6,126 nt of DNA from Acidobacteriota bacterium (lineage in GTDB: Bacteria > Acidobacteriota > UBA6911 > RPQK01 > JADFOI01): assembly GCA_030624355.1 (NCBI GenBank), contig JAUXKG010000169.1, positions 1-6,126 of the forward strand, read 5' to 3'. Positions 1 to 5,765 of the stretch are shown piece after piece. Positions within the stretch are counted from its first letter, which is position 1, and every line of letters starts with the position of its first letter. The translations under genes were made by a program, and so were the position numbers. Under the pieces are notes generated by a model. The model saw only the letters and a list, made by a program, of their open reading frames with translations, did not search any database and had not been told where the DNA came from.

Positions 1-475
1 CCGTAACCTTCCGGTGCCAGCACATCCACACACAGGACCAGTTCGGGATCCTCCGGGTCGGGTTCCATGTAGAAGGCCTTGACCGCTTTGGGGTAACGGT
101 GAACCATTACCGGCCGGTCAAAATGGGAGGAGATGACGGTTTCATCCGTGCCACCCAGATCGGCTCCTCGAGGGGTTTCGGTTCCTTTCTTCTCCAGGAT
201 GTCAAAGGCCTCATGGTAGCTGATGCGGGGAAAGGGAGCAGTCACCTTCTCGAGCAGGCTGGTGTCGCGTTCCAGAATTTTCAGCTCTTCCTGCTTTTTC
301 TCCAGCACCCGCTGGACGATGTAAGAGACATAGTCTTCGCCCAGCTTCATGATGTCGTCAAGCTCGGCGAAGGCCACCTCCGGCTCCACCATCCAAAATT
401 CCATCAGATGGCGCCGGGTCTTTGATTTTTCCGCCCGAAAGGTGGGACCGAAGCAGTAGACCTTTCCCTGAGACA

Positions 476-494
476 TACAGCTGGCTTAGCTGTA
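476..494 (-). repeat. Perfect 7-bp inverted repeat spanning the asnS stop
   Basis: On the minus strand TACAGCT (494-488) is followed by the loop AAGCC (487-483) and AGCTGTA (482-476), a perfect 7-bp stem. The first base of the TAA stop is the innermost stem base. With the expected GAA the stem would be 6 bp with a larger loop. Confidence 0.6.
486..488 (-). other. In-frame TAA stop at codon 190 of asnS
   Basis: The minus-strand codons read CTG TAC AGC TAA GCC AGC TGT ATG, and both sides translate as AsnRS in the same frame. Glu is expected here, and GAA differs from TAA by one base. TAA also terminates the neighbouring amgK gene, which argues against reassignment of this codon in the organism. 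Confidence 0.9.
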
Positions 495-1060
495 CAGTTG
501 GCCGCTCTGAGCCAGATAGGCCTGTTGGTCAAAATAATCGATGCCAAAAAGGGTGGTGGTCCCCTCACAAGCTGCTGGAGTGAGGATCGGTGTGTCGACC
601 AGGATGAAGCCTCGCTGGTCGAAAAACTCCCTGCAGGCGCAGATGATTTCACTGCGTACCCGCAAAACGGCGTGCTGGCGTGAGGAGCGAAGCCACAGAT
701 GGCGCTGCTCCATAAGAAATGCCGTTCCGTGCTCTTTGGGTGTAATCGGATAAGGCTGGGCGATCTGTACGATTTCTAGGTGGTTGACATCCATCTCATA
801 GCCTCCAGGGGCCCGATCATCCTTCTTGATTGTGCCGGTGACCATGAGAGAGGATTCCTGTGTCAGCTTACCCGTGTCCTCGAAGACATGAGATGAGACG
901 TTGTTCTGGAAGACCACGGCCTGGATGACTCCGGTGCCGTCGCGAATCATTAGAAAATGCAACTTCCCCTTGTCAGTCTTGTTGTAGAGCCAGCCTTTGA
1001 TGGTGACCTCCTGGTCAACATGTTGGCCGATGTCTTCAATGTAGGCGTGAGACATGGGAT

Positions 1061-1069
1061 TTCCTTCCT
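1061..1069 (-). promoter_or_regulatory. Ribosome-binding site of asnS
   Basis: The minus strand reads AGGAAGGAA ending 5 nt before the ATG at 1055. This purine-rich Shine-Dalgarno-like stretch supports that ATG as the start and suggests translation initiation was functional when the gene was intact. Confidence 0.6.
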
Positions 1070-1145
1070 GATGATTTGCTTGCCGCAGCCATTGGCGTTC
1101 CGCTACATCCTTTTTCGATTCTGCGATGTCATTGCAGAAACGAGC

Positions 1146-2162
1146 TTACGAATCCAGCTCCTGTTCCACGATCGATTGAATATACGGAAATTCCGGTATG
1201 GCTTGCAAGGAGAGGAGAGCTCTTTGCAGTGATCCCTGAACATATTGGCGGTAGACCGACTTACCGCGCACAGAGATCTGGTTACCGTACGTTCCCAATG
1301 CCTTCAGCAGGCGCTGGATGCACATTAAATGAAACTGGCGATTAAAGTCCTTGGGAACACTGTGCCCAGACTGCCGCGAAGCCTGATCCAGATAGTAATC
1401 GCAGCATTCGCTGATTTCATCCTCTTCCAGTTGGATGGAATCCTTCAGCAGCGAGGCCAGATCGTATGAGACGGGACCGAGGCGGGCGTCCTGGAAGTCG
1501 ATGATGTAGATCTGCCCCTCCTTGAGCATCAGGTTGCGGACCTGGTAGTCGCGGTGGCAAAGGAATCGGGCGGAGGAAGCCAGCTCGGAGCTCAGGCGGG
1601 TAAACTCTTCCCGCAGAGAAACTTCTTCATCAATCTTCAAGTTTCGATAGTCCCCCAAATAGTGGCGATGGAAAAAGTCCAGTTCCCAGTTCAGTTTGTC
1701 CTCGTCAAAGGCCAGAGAGGATGCCTGGTGCCCCGGAGTCAGGGCGTTGGTCCCCTGTTGCTGGATGATGACAATGTAGTCGATGCTCTTGAACAGCAGT
1801 GCTCTTCGCTCGCTTTCGGTGGCTCCGGCCAGGTGTTTTTGCAGCGATTCGTCACCCAGGTCCTGTTGAAGCACGATGCCCAATTTACCGTCCAGGCTGA
1901 TCAGCTCGGGAACTGGTAAGCCGATTCCTCTGAGCAGGTCATGGACCTGTCTGTAGTCGAAGTGAAGCGGGTCAAAGGTCTCAGGATATACGGTCAGGAT
2001 GAACGACTCCCCGGGTCCGGCAAGGTATCGAAAGTACTCTCGGGTTGAGGCGTCTCCCGCCAGACGGGTGAGTGGAAACTCCTCCTCCGCTTCAGGAAAC
2101 TCTCGACTCATGAAGCCCGTCAAGCGCTGCTTGGAGGAAGGCAGTGGTCGGGCGTTCTTCAT
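1146..2162 (-). CDS. amgK: AmgK-like anomeric N-acetylmuramate/N-acetylglucosamine kinase (APH-fold phosphotransferase)
   Basis: Members of this family phosphorylate MurNAc (and GlcNAc) at C1 with ATP, giving the substrate of MurU in cell-wall recycling. The 338-aa product has the expected features in order: a GDASTREYFRY nucleotide-binding loop (36-46), the catalytic loop CHRDYQVRNLML (202-213; His203, Asp205, Asn210), and the metal-binding segment IDFQDARLGPVSYDLASLL starting at about 221 (Asp222). The GDAS(T/F)R and DFQDAxxGPxxYDLxSLL signatures are those of AmgK-type proteins rather than antibiotic-resistance phosphotransferases. Length matches the family. I chose the ATG at 2162 because it overlaps the TGA of the upstream nucleotidyltransferase as ATGA, which implies translational coupling; a TTG at 2180 would add six residues. 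No signal peptide is seen, so the protein is cytoplasmic. The stop is TAA. The sugar substrate is inferred from family and context; other sugar 1-kinases share the fold. Confidence 0.85.
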   Translation of the reverse strand: MKNARPLPSSKQRLTGFMSREFPEAEEEFPLTRLAGDASTREYFRYLAGPGESFILTVYPETFDPLHFDYRQVHDLLRGIGLPVPELISLDGKLGIVLQQDLGDESLQKHLAGATESERRALLFKSIDYIVIIQQQGTNALTPGHQASSLAFDEDKLNWELDFFHRHYLGDYRNLKIDEEVSLREEFTRLSSELASSARFLCHRDYQVRNLMLKEGQIYIIDFQDARLGPVSYDLASLLKDSIQLEEDEISECCDYYLDQASRQSGHSVPKDFNRQFHLMCIQRLLKALGTYGNQISVRGKSVYRQYVQGSLQRALLSLQAIPEFPYIQSIVEQELDS

Positions 2163-3169
2163 AATGGCCAAATCAGGCAATCGTCGTGAAGTCGCGCTCC
2201 GGCGGTGGCTTGTTTGTCGGCCCTCTCCGGGAGTGGTGTCACAATCGCATTGCTCAGACGGGTTGCCGGTGCCAGATCGACGCCGTCGGCTACTATAACA
2301 CCGCGAAGGAAGCAGTTTCGACCCACACCAATCCGGTTCCAGAGAATGGAATGCTCCAGGCGGCAGTCCCCCTCGACCTGAACGGAGTGGCCGGCCACGA
2401 CTCCCTGGCAGGAGGCTCCAATCGGACTGTCGGTGAGATTCTCGAGTCCTCGACTTTTCAAGACCTCAAGTGATTTGGAAAGATAGCGCTGCGGAGTGCT
2501 GCACTCACACCAGTAGGATTGGCTGACAAATCCCGCAATCAGGTGACCTTTTTCGATCAATCCGGGATAAACATCGTTGATGGTATCGGAAGGGCGCTCG
2601 GGTAGGAAATCCCATATCTTGGAGTCCAGAATCTGAACACCGGTGAAGGTGTAGGGTTGGAGAAGGCCCTCTTCTTGCGGAGACCGTAAGGCGGCGATCC
2701 GGTTCTTCTCATCCATGAAGACGGGATTGAAACCCTCCATTTCCGAGTGGGGAACCAGAACAAGTGTCACGAGAGCACCTTGTTCCTGGTGAAAGCGGAT
2801 GGCGTCTGTCAGTCGTTCTTCAAAGTAGATCTTTCCGTTACAAACGACAAAGGTGTCACCGCTCAGGAAATCTCGGGCTCTGGCGATGGCTCCAGCCGTT
2901 CCCTGAATTTCCGGTTCGTGGGAAAAGACGGTCTGCAGGACGGGCTCCTGAGCGCCAGTGGCCGGCCGGCTGAACTGGGCCGCGTCGCGAACCTCATCGG
3001 GCAGATGATGAGTATTGATGATGACATCCTGAATTCCGGCCTGATGCAGGAGATCCAGCGAGTATTGGATCAGGGGACGATTCAGAAAAGGGATGGCCGG
3101 CTTGGGGCGAAACAGAGTCAAGGGGTGGAGTCTCGAACCGAGGCCGGCAGCCAGAATCATGCCTTTCAT
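2159..3169 (-). CDS. murU: MurU-like sugar-1-phosphate nucleotidyltransferase with C-terminal hexapeptide-type region
   Basis: This is a GT-A-fold nucleotidyltransferase of the GlmU/RmlA/MurU class, which joins a nucleoside triphosphate and a sugar-1-phosphate to make an NDP-sugar. The start is MKGMILAAGLGSRLHPLT (1-18), with PKPAIP (22-27) and EIQGTAGAI (87-95). The pairing with an AmgK-like kinase suggests MurNAc-1-phosphate as substrate and UDP-MurNAc as product. Two motifs deviate: the usual NGD metal site reads NGKIYFE (Lys113), and the usual WxDIGTP reads WCECSTP (220-226). Residues about 248-310 look like imperfect hexapeptide repeats of a left-handed beta-helix (for example IGVGRNCFLRGVIVADGV, 280-297). 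Well-studied MurU proteins are about 220 aa and lack this region, so the 336-aa protein resembles longer NDP-sugar pyrophosphorylases. The ATG at 3169 has a GGGAG nine nt upstream. The nucleotidyltransferase class is sure; the MurU role is inferred, and mannose- or glucose-1-phosphate remain alternatives. Confidence 0.75.
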   Translation of the reverse strand: MKGMILAAGLGSRLHPLTLFRPKPAIPFLNRPLIQYSLDLLHQAGIQDVIINTHHLPDEVRDAAQFSRPATGAQEPVLQTVFSHEPEIQGTAGAIARARDFLSGDTFVVCNGKIYFEERLTDAIRFHQEQGALVTLVLVPHSEMEGFNPVFMDEKNRIAALRSPQEEGLLQPYTFTGVQILDSKIWDFLPERPSDTINDVYPGLIEKGHLIAGFVSQSYWCECSTPQRYLSKSLEVLKSRGLENLTDSPIGASCQGVVAGHSVQVEGDCRLEHSILWNRIGVGRNCFLRGVIVADGVDLAPATRLSNAIVTPLPERADKQATAGARLHDDCLIWPL

Positions 3170-3178
3170 TGCTCAGAA

Positions 3179-3183
3179 CTCCC
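3179..3183 (-). promoter_or_regulatory. Ribosome-binding site of the MurU-like gene
   Basis: GGGAG on the minus strand lies 9 nt before the ATG at 3169. It supports this start over the ATG three codons further in. Confidence 0.55.
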
Positions 3184-3262
3184 AACCTGCTTCTGCTCAA
3201 TGGCTGACAGGGCAATCTGAATTGATGCCGAGCTCATCGAAACCAGGTGTTTTTCTCTCTCC

Positions 3263-3799
3263 TCAGGCTTGCCGGCTGGAATCTGCCAGCAGAGCCATAT
3301 AAGTCTCCTGGATAAACTGGTCTGGCGTCCAACCCAACTGGTCGGCCAGTGTCCGGATGTCTTCCGAGGAGCCCTCTAACTCGACAAAGGTGCCGACCGG
3401 CGTCTCATCCAGACAAACGTCCACCTGCTTTCCATCGACCGGGCAGCGGTAGATCTCCCGAAGCTTGGAATATTCAAAGCAGACGTCCATGCCCAGACCC
3501 TGAAGAATCTTCTGAATCTGTTGGGCGTCACCCACAAGGCACTCCAGTTCCTCTCGCCGCTTGAAGAGAGGATCGCTCTGGGTCTTTCCTTTGAACGTCA
3601 GAATGACCTGCTCTCCGTAGATGCGAAGGCGCAGAGCGCAGTCGGAACTCCGGAGTTTGCCGTCCGGGAAGTCAAACAGAAGGTTGGATTCCTGCTGTCG
3701 TGGGGAGCGCTGACGGGCGCCCAGGTCAGTCAGACGTGAACGAATGGACTCCAGATCTGCGGAGGAAACGCGGACTTTGATCTCAGTTTCCAGAGCCAT
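3263..3799 (-). CDS. CYTH-domain protein (class IV adenylate cyclase / triphosphatase family)
   Basis: CYTH proteins form an eight-stranded tunnel that binds triphosphorylated substrates. Members include CyaB-type class IV adenylate cyclases, thiamine triphosphatase and inorganic triphosphatases. The signature ExExK is present at the N-terminus (Glu4, Glu6, Lys8 in LETEIK). Further charged tunnel strands follow: CALRLR, ILTFKGK, FKRREELEC, SKLREIYRC, and the conserved VCLDETPVGTFVELEG near residues 125-145. The protein ends with ETYMALL, where related proteins have a similar SYxxLL tail. The 178 aa match a single-domain member, and no C-terminal CHAD domain is present. The ATG at 3799 sits inside the end of the macro-domain gene (17-nt overlap), so the two are probably co-translated. 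No clear Shine-Dalgarno sequence is visible. Substrate is not predictable from sequence alone: triphosphate hydrolysis and cAMP synthesis are both possible. Confidence 0.85.
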   Translation of the reverse strand: MALETEIKVRVSSADLESIRSRLTDLGARQRSPRQQESNLLFDFPDGKLRSSDCALRLRIYGEQVILTFKGKTQSDPLFKRREELECLVGDAQQIQKILQGLGMDVCFEYSKLREIYRCPVDGKQVDVCLDETPVGTFVELEGSSEDIRTLADQLGWTPDQFIQETYMALLADSSRQA

Positions 3800-4310
3800 G
3801 AATCAATCGCTGAAAGGTCTGTGCCGCGCTCTGATCGAGAACAGCCAGAAGGACTTTGTCAAAAACATCCGGGTGTTCGTCCAGGTACTCCCGGATAGCC
3901 GTTGCCATCGCTCTTGCACTCTGCTCCATGGGAAATCCGCCCACCCCGGTGCCGAAGGCGGGCAGCGCCAGCGTTCGGGCGTCGATTTCCCGGGCGCGCA
4001 TCAAGGTGCTGCGGGTGGCTCGAGCGATCTTGTCTGCGTCTGTGGTCAGATCCTGGCCCATGACGGCAGCGTGAATGACGTGTCTGGCCTTGAGGTCGCC
4101 GCCGGTGGTGACCACGGCATCTCCAATCTGAATCGGTCCCTGAGCCACGGCTTCTGTCTGGATCTGGGCTCCTCCCTTGCGGAGGATTGCTCCGGCCACT
4201 CCCGCTCCCATCCAGAGGTGGTCGTTGGCGGCGTTGACAATTGCGTCCACTTCCATTTCCGTGATGTCGCCCATGTGAACCTCCACCGTGGTCTCTTCGG
4301 TTTCTGTCAT
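3783..4310 (-). CDS. Macro-domain protein (ADP-ribose-binding / deacylating)
   Basis: Macro domains bind ADP-ribose and, in many bacterial members, remove it from proteins or hydrolyse O-acetyl-ADP-ribose. The 175-aa product is a stand-alone macro domain. It has GDITEMEVDAIVNAAN (14-29), the glycine-rich GAGVAGAI loop (35-42), then KGGAQIQTEA, a VVTTGGDLKARHVIHAAVMG stretch, and LALPAFGTGVGGFP, which forms the second phosphate-binding loop. Asp15 and Asn29 sit at the usual adenine- and ribose-binding positions. The GAGVAGAI...KGG and HAAVMG variants occur in a common bacterial and archaeal subfamily, so the Ala in the loop is not a defect. The ATG at 4310 begins just ahead of the first beta strand; no clear ribosome-binding site precedes it. 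Its 3' end overlaps the CYTH gene, and the heptamer array lies just upstream. Enzyme activity versus binding only cannot be told from the sequence. Confidence 0.88.
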   Translation of the reverse strand: MTETEETTVEVHMGDITEMEVDAIVNAANDHLWMGAGVAGAILRKGGAQIQTEAVAQGPIQIGDAVVTTGGDLKARHVIHAAVMGQDLTTDADKIARATRSTLMRAREIDARTLALPAFGTGVGGFPMEQSARAMATAIREYLDEHPDVFDKVLLAVLDQSAAQTFQRLIHGSGN

Positions 4311-4327
4311 ATCAAAATGGCTGAACC

Positions 4328-4397
4328 TGTTAGCTGTCAGTTGTCAGTTGTCAGTTGTCAGTTGTCAGTTGTCAGTTGTCAGTTGTCAGTTGTTAGT
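4328..4397. repeat. Tandem heptamer array, 10 units of TGTCAGT
   Basis: Eight perfect head-to-tail copies of TGTCAGT (equivalently TTGTCAG) occupy 4335-4390. Degenerate copies flank them: TGTTAGC at 4328-4334 and TGTTAGT at 4391-4397. The array fills most of the 98-nt gap between the namZ stop and the macro-gene start and has diverged only at its ends, the usual pattern for a slippage-prone repeat. Confidence 0.95.
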
Positions 4398-4408
4398 TGT
4401 TCTCTTCT

Positions 4409-5587
4409 TCAATATAGCAAATAGTTCCCACGGACTTGATTGAACTCCTTCAGCTCGGAAGACCAGGCTTCCTCCATCTCCCGCGGATCCGTCCCGGACT
4501 CGAGCTGCTTTCGGATCTGATCGGTTCCGCAGAGGATGTCAAAAGGGAGTTTTTGATCTTCATATTCATAGGGTGGGGCCTTCCACTGGAACTGGTCTTT
4601 GCCCAGTTCGCGATAGAGCTGAATGAGGACCAGGCCGGTCAAGAAAGGGCGAAAAATCTGCCGATCGAGGACATGGATCTGCACTCCGCCCACCATCTGC
4701 TGGTTCCATTTGTGAAAGGTCGGCGTGAAGTAAACCGGGCGGAAAGCTACGCCGGGAAGATCCATTCCCCTCAACCGTCTGGCCATCGTGTGGGGCTCAA
4801 CCCAGGGTGCTCCACTCAACTCGAAGGGACGGGTTGTCCCTCTTCCTTCCGAGATGTTGGTTCCTTCCAGCAGGCACATTCCCGGGTAGACCATGGCGGT
4901 CTCGACTGTCGGCATGTTGGGTGAGGGAAGTGTCCAGGGCAGTCCGGTGTCTTCAAAAAACATTTGTCGTTCCCATCCCTGCATGGTGACGACCTCGAGC
5001 TGGCAGTCGATCTGGAAGTGTCGATTGAAATAAAGGGCCAGTTCCCCTGTGGTCATACCGTGACGAGCTGCAACAGGGTAGATCCCCACAAAGGAGCTGA
5101 AGTCGGGGTGAAGGACGTTCCCTTCCACATCGATTCCGTTAATGGGGTTGGGACGGTCCAGAACGATGAATGACTTGCCCTGTGCCTGACAGGCTTTCAT
5201 GGCCAAGGCCATGGTCCAGATATAGGTGTAGTAGCGGGAACCGACGTCTTGAATGTCGAATAAGAGGACGTCGATCTGCGACAGCATTTCGTCAGTGGGA
5301 CTTCGGGTCTCCCCGTAGAGGCTGTATGCAGGCAGATGAGTGACCGTATCCTGATAGTCGCGCCACTCCACCATATTGTCCTGGGTTTCCCCACGAACTC
5401 CATGCTGGGGCCCAAACACCGCCGTCAGTTCGATGTCGGGATGGGAGGCCAGCAGATGGAGCGCCTGTTCGAACCGGGAATTGATGGAGCTGGGGTGCAG
5501 GATGATGCCCACCCTTTTCCCCTGAACCTGCTCAGTTTGTTCTTCGAGAAAAACCTCTAAGCCTGTCTTCAGCCTGACCACCTCCAC
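4409..5587 (-). CDS. namZ: DUF1343 / NamZ-type exo-beta-N-acetylmuramidase
   Basis: DUF1343 proteins (YbbC/NamZ, glycoside hydrolase family GH171) cleave MurNAc from the non-reducing end of peptidoglycan chains or fragments. The 392-aa product aligns by eye with the whole family: KTGLEVFLEE (7-16), GKRVGIILHPSS (23-34), GPQHGVRGE (59-67), FDIQDVGSRYYTYIWTM (110-126), DRPNPINGIDVEGN, ARHGMTTGELALYFN, LPSPNMPTVETAMVYPGM and GTNISEGRGTTRPFE, then the C-terminal domain ending FNQVRGNYLLY. The start is GTG at 5587; a TAA lies in frame two codons upstream, so no longer start exists, and GTG at 5581 is an alternative two codons in. No signal peptide or lipobox is present, while several characterised homologues are secreted, so this copy looks cytoplasmic. 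It is the first gene of the minus-strand block that also holds the MurU- and AmgK-like genes, which supports the MurNAc-salvage role. The family call is very likely; enzyme activity is inferred. Confidence 0.88.
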   Translation of the reverse strand: MEVVRLKTGLEVFLEEQTEQVQGKRVGIILHPSSINSRFEQALHLLASHPDIELTAVFGPQHGVRGETQDNMVEWRDYQDTVTHLPAYSLYGETRSPTDEMLSQIDVLLFDIQDVGSRYYTYIWTMALAMKACQAQGKSFIVLDRPNPINGIDVEGNVLHPDFSSFVGIYPVAARHGMTTGELALYFNRHFQIDCQLEVVTMQGWERQMFFEDTGLPWTLPSPNMPTVETAMVYPGMCLLEGTNISEGRGTTRPFELSGAPWVEPHTMARRLRGMDLPGVAFRPVYFTPTFHKWNQQMVGGVQIHVLDRQIFRPFLTGLVLIQLYRELGKDQFQWKAPPYEYEDQKLPFDILCGTDQIRKQLESGTDPREMEEAWSSELKEFNQVRGNYLLY

Positions 5588-5765
5588 AGGTTACAAGTTT
5601 CCAGTCGACGGGGGAAGATCTTTAGCCGACAACTGACAGCTGACAACTGACAACTGACAGGAGATACCACAACTCATCCGGGTGAATCCGTGGCGCCTGC
5701 GGCCCTTCGTCACGAAAACCTAGCCGACTTCGCAGATTTCACGGGCTCGCCGTAGTAGAAACGAT
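5588..5765. promoter_or_regulatory. Divergent intergenic region between namZ and dprA
   Basis: This 178-nt gap must supply 5' signals for both the leftward namZ block and rightward dprA. It contains the inverted heptamer array. I see no convincing -35/-10 pair for either direction and no strong ribosome-binding site for either GTG start. The only hint is that each heptamer read on the minus strand contains TTGTCA, one base from the sigma-70 -35 consensus. Confidence 0.4.
5626..5660. repeat. Second heptamer array, 5 units of CTGACAA, inverted relative to the first
   Basis: The units are CCGACAA, CTGACAG, CTGACAA, CTGACAA and CTGACAG, each with at most one mismatch to CTGACAA, the reverse complement of the TTGTCAG unit of the array at 4328-4397. 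The two arrays therefore flank namZ as an inverted pair about 1.2 kb apart. Confidence 0.92.

Larger units (their letters stand above)
1..1055 (-). pseudogene. asnS: Asparaginyl-tRNA synthetase, interrupted by an in-frame TAA and cut by the window edge
   Basis: AsnRS is a class IIb enzyme that charges tRNA-Asn with asparagine in the cytoplasm. The ATG at 1055 opens an OB-fold anticodon-binding domain (about residues 15-105), followed by the catalytic core with motif 1 (GFILVDTPILT, 149-159), ACEG (162-165) and SGQLYS (184-189). Codon 190 is TAA (488-486). The same frame then continues without another stop for 161 codons to the left edge: MSQGKVYCFGPTFRAEKSK (194-212), motif 2 with RRHLMEFWMVEPE, and finally LAPEGYG. 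Homologues carry Glu right after SGQL(Y/N)x, so this looks like one GAA-to-TAA substitution in an otherwise well-preserved gene. The N-terminal open frame alone is 486-1055 (189 aa). It lacks motifs 2 and 3 and cannot be an active synthetase. The C-terminal part has an ATG at 476 but no ribosome-binding site before it. Family identity is certain; whether it is a true pseudogene, a sequencing error or a split gene is open. Confidence 0.85.

Noticed and set aside
474..476. ATG four codons after the asnS stop as a restart for a split synthetase
   Set aside because: No Shine-Dalgarno sequence precedes it, and the break falls inside the catalytic core between motifs 1 and 2, an unlikely place for a working split. 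Kept only as a remote possibility.
404..652. Minus-strand open frame of 82 codons across the asnS stop, considered as evidence of a frameshift
   Set aside because: It is in a different frame from AsnRS on both sides. The AsnRS match continues in its original frame past the TAA, so a substitution rather than a frameshift explains the break.
1119..1139. Inverted repeat TTCTGC / GCAGAA in the amgK-asnS gap as a terminator
   Set aside because: Only 6 bp with a 9-nt loop, and no T-run follows on the minus strand.
2163..2180. TTG at 2180 as the amgK start
   Set aside because: The ATG at 2162 overlaps the upstream TGA as ATGA and gives the usual family length; the extra six residues show no conservation that I recognise.
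3207..3214. Isolated CTGACAGG in the gap upstream of murU as a further heptamer copy
   Set aside because: A single copy of a 7-nt word with no tandem neighbours is expected by chance.
2747..3220. Plus-strand open frame of 157 codons
   Set aside because: Antisense to the clearly recognisable nucleotidyltransferase, with no recognisable domain.
4328..4397. Heptamer array as a CRISPR
   Set aside because: The repeats are 7 nt, contiguous, with no spacers and no cas genes nearby.
3744..4424. Plus-strand open frame of 226 codons, ending in a 7-residue repeat (SCQLSVV)
   Set aside because: It is antisense to the macro-domain gene and its start overlaps CYTH; the peptide repeat is only the heptamer array translated. 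No family resemblance.
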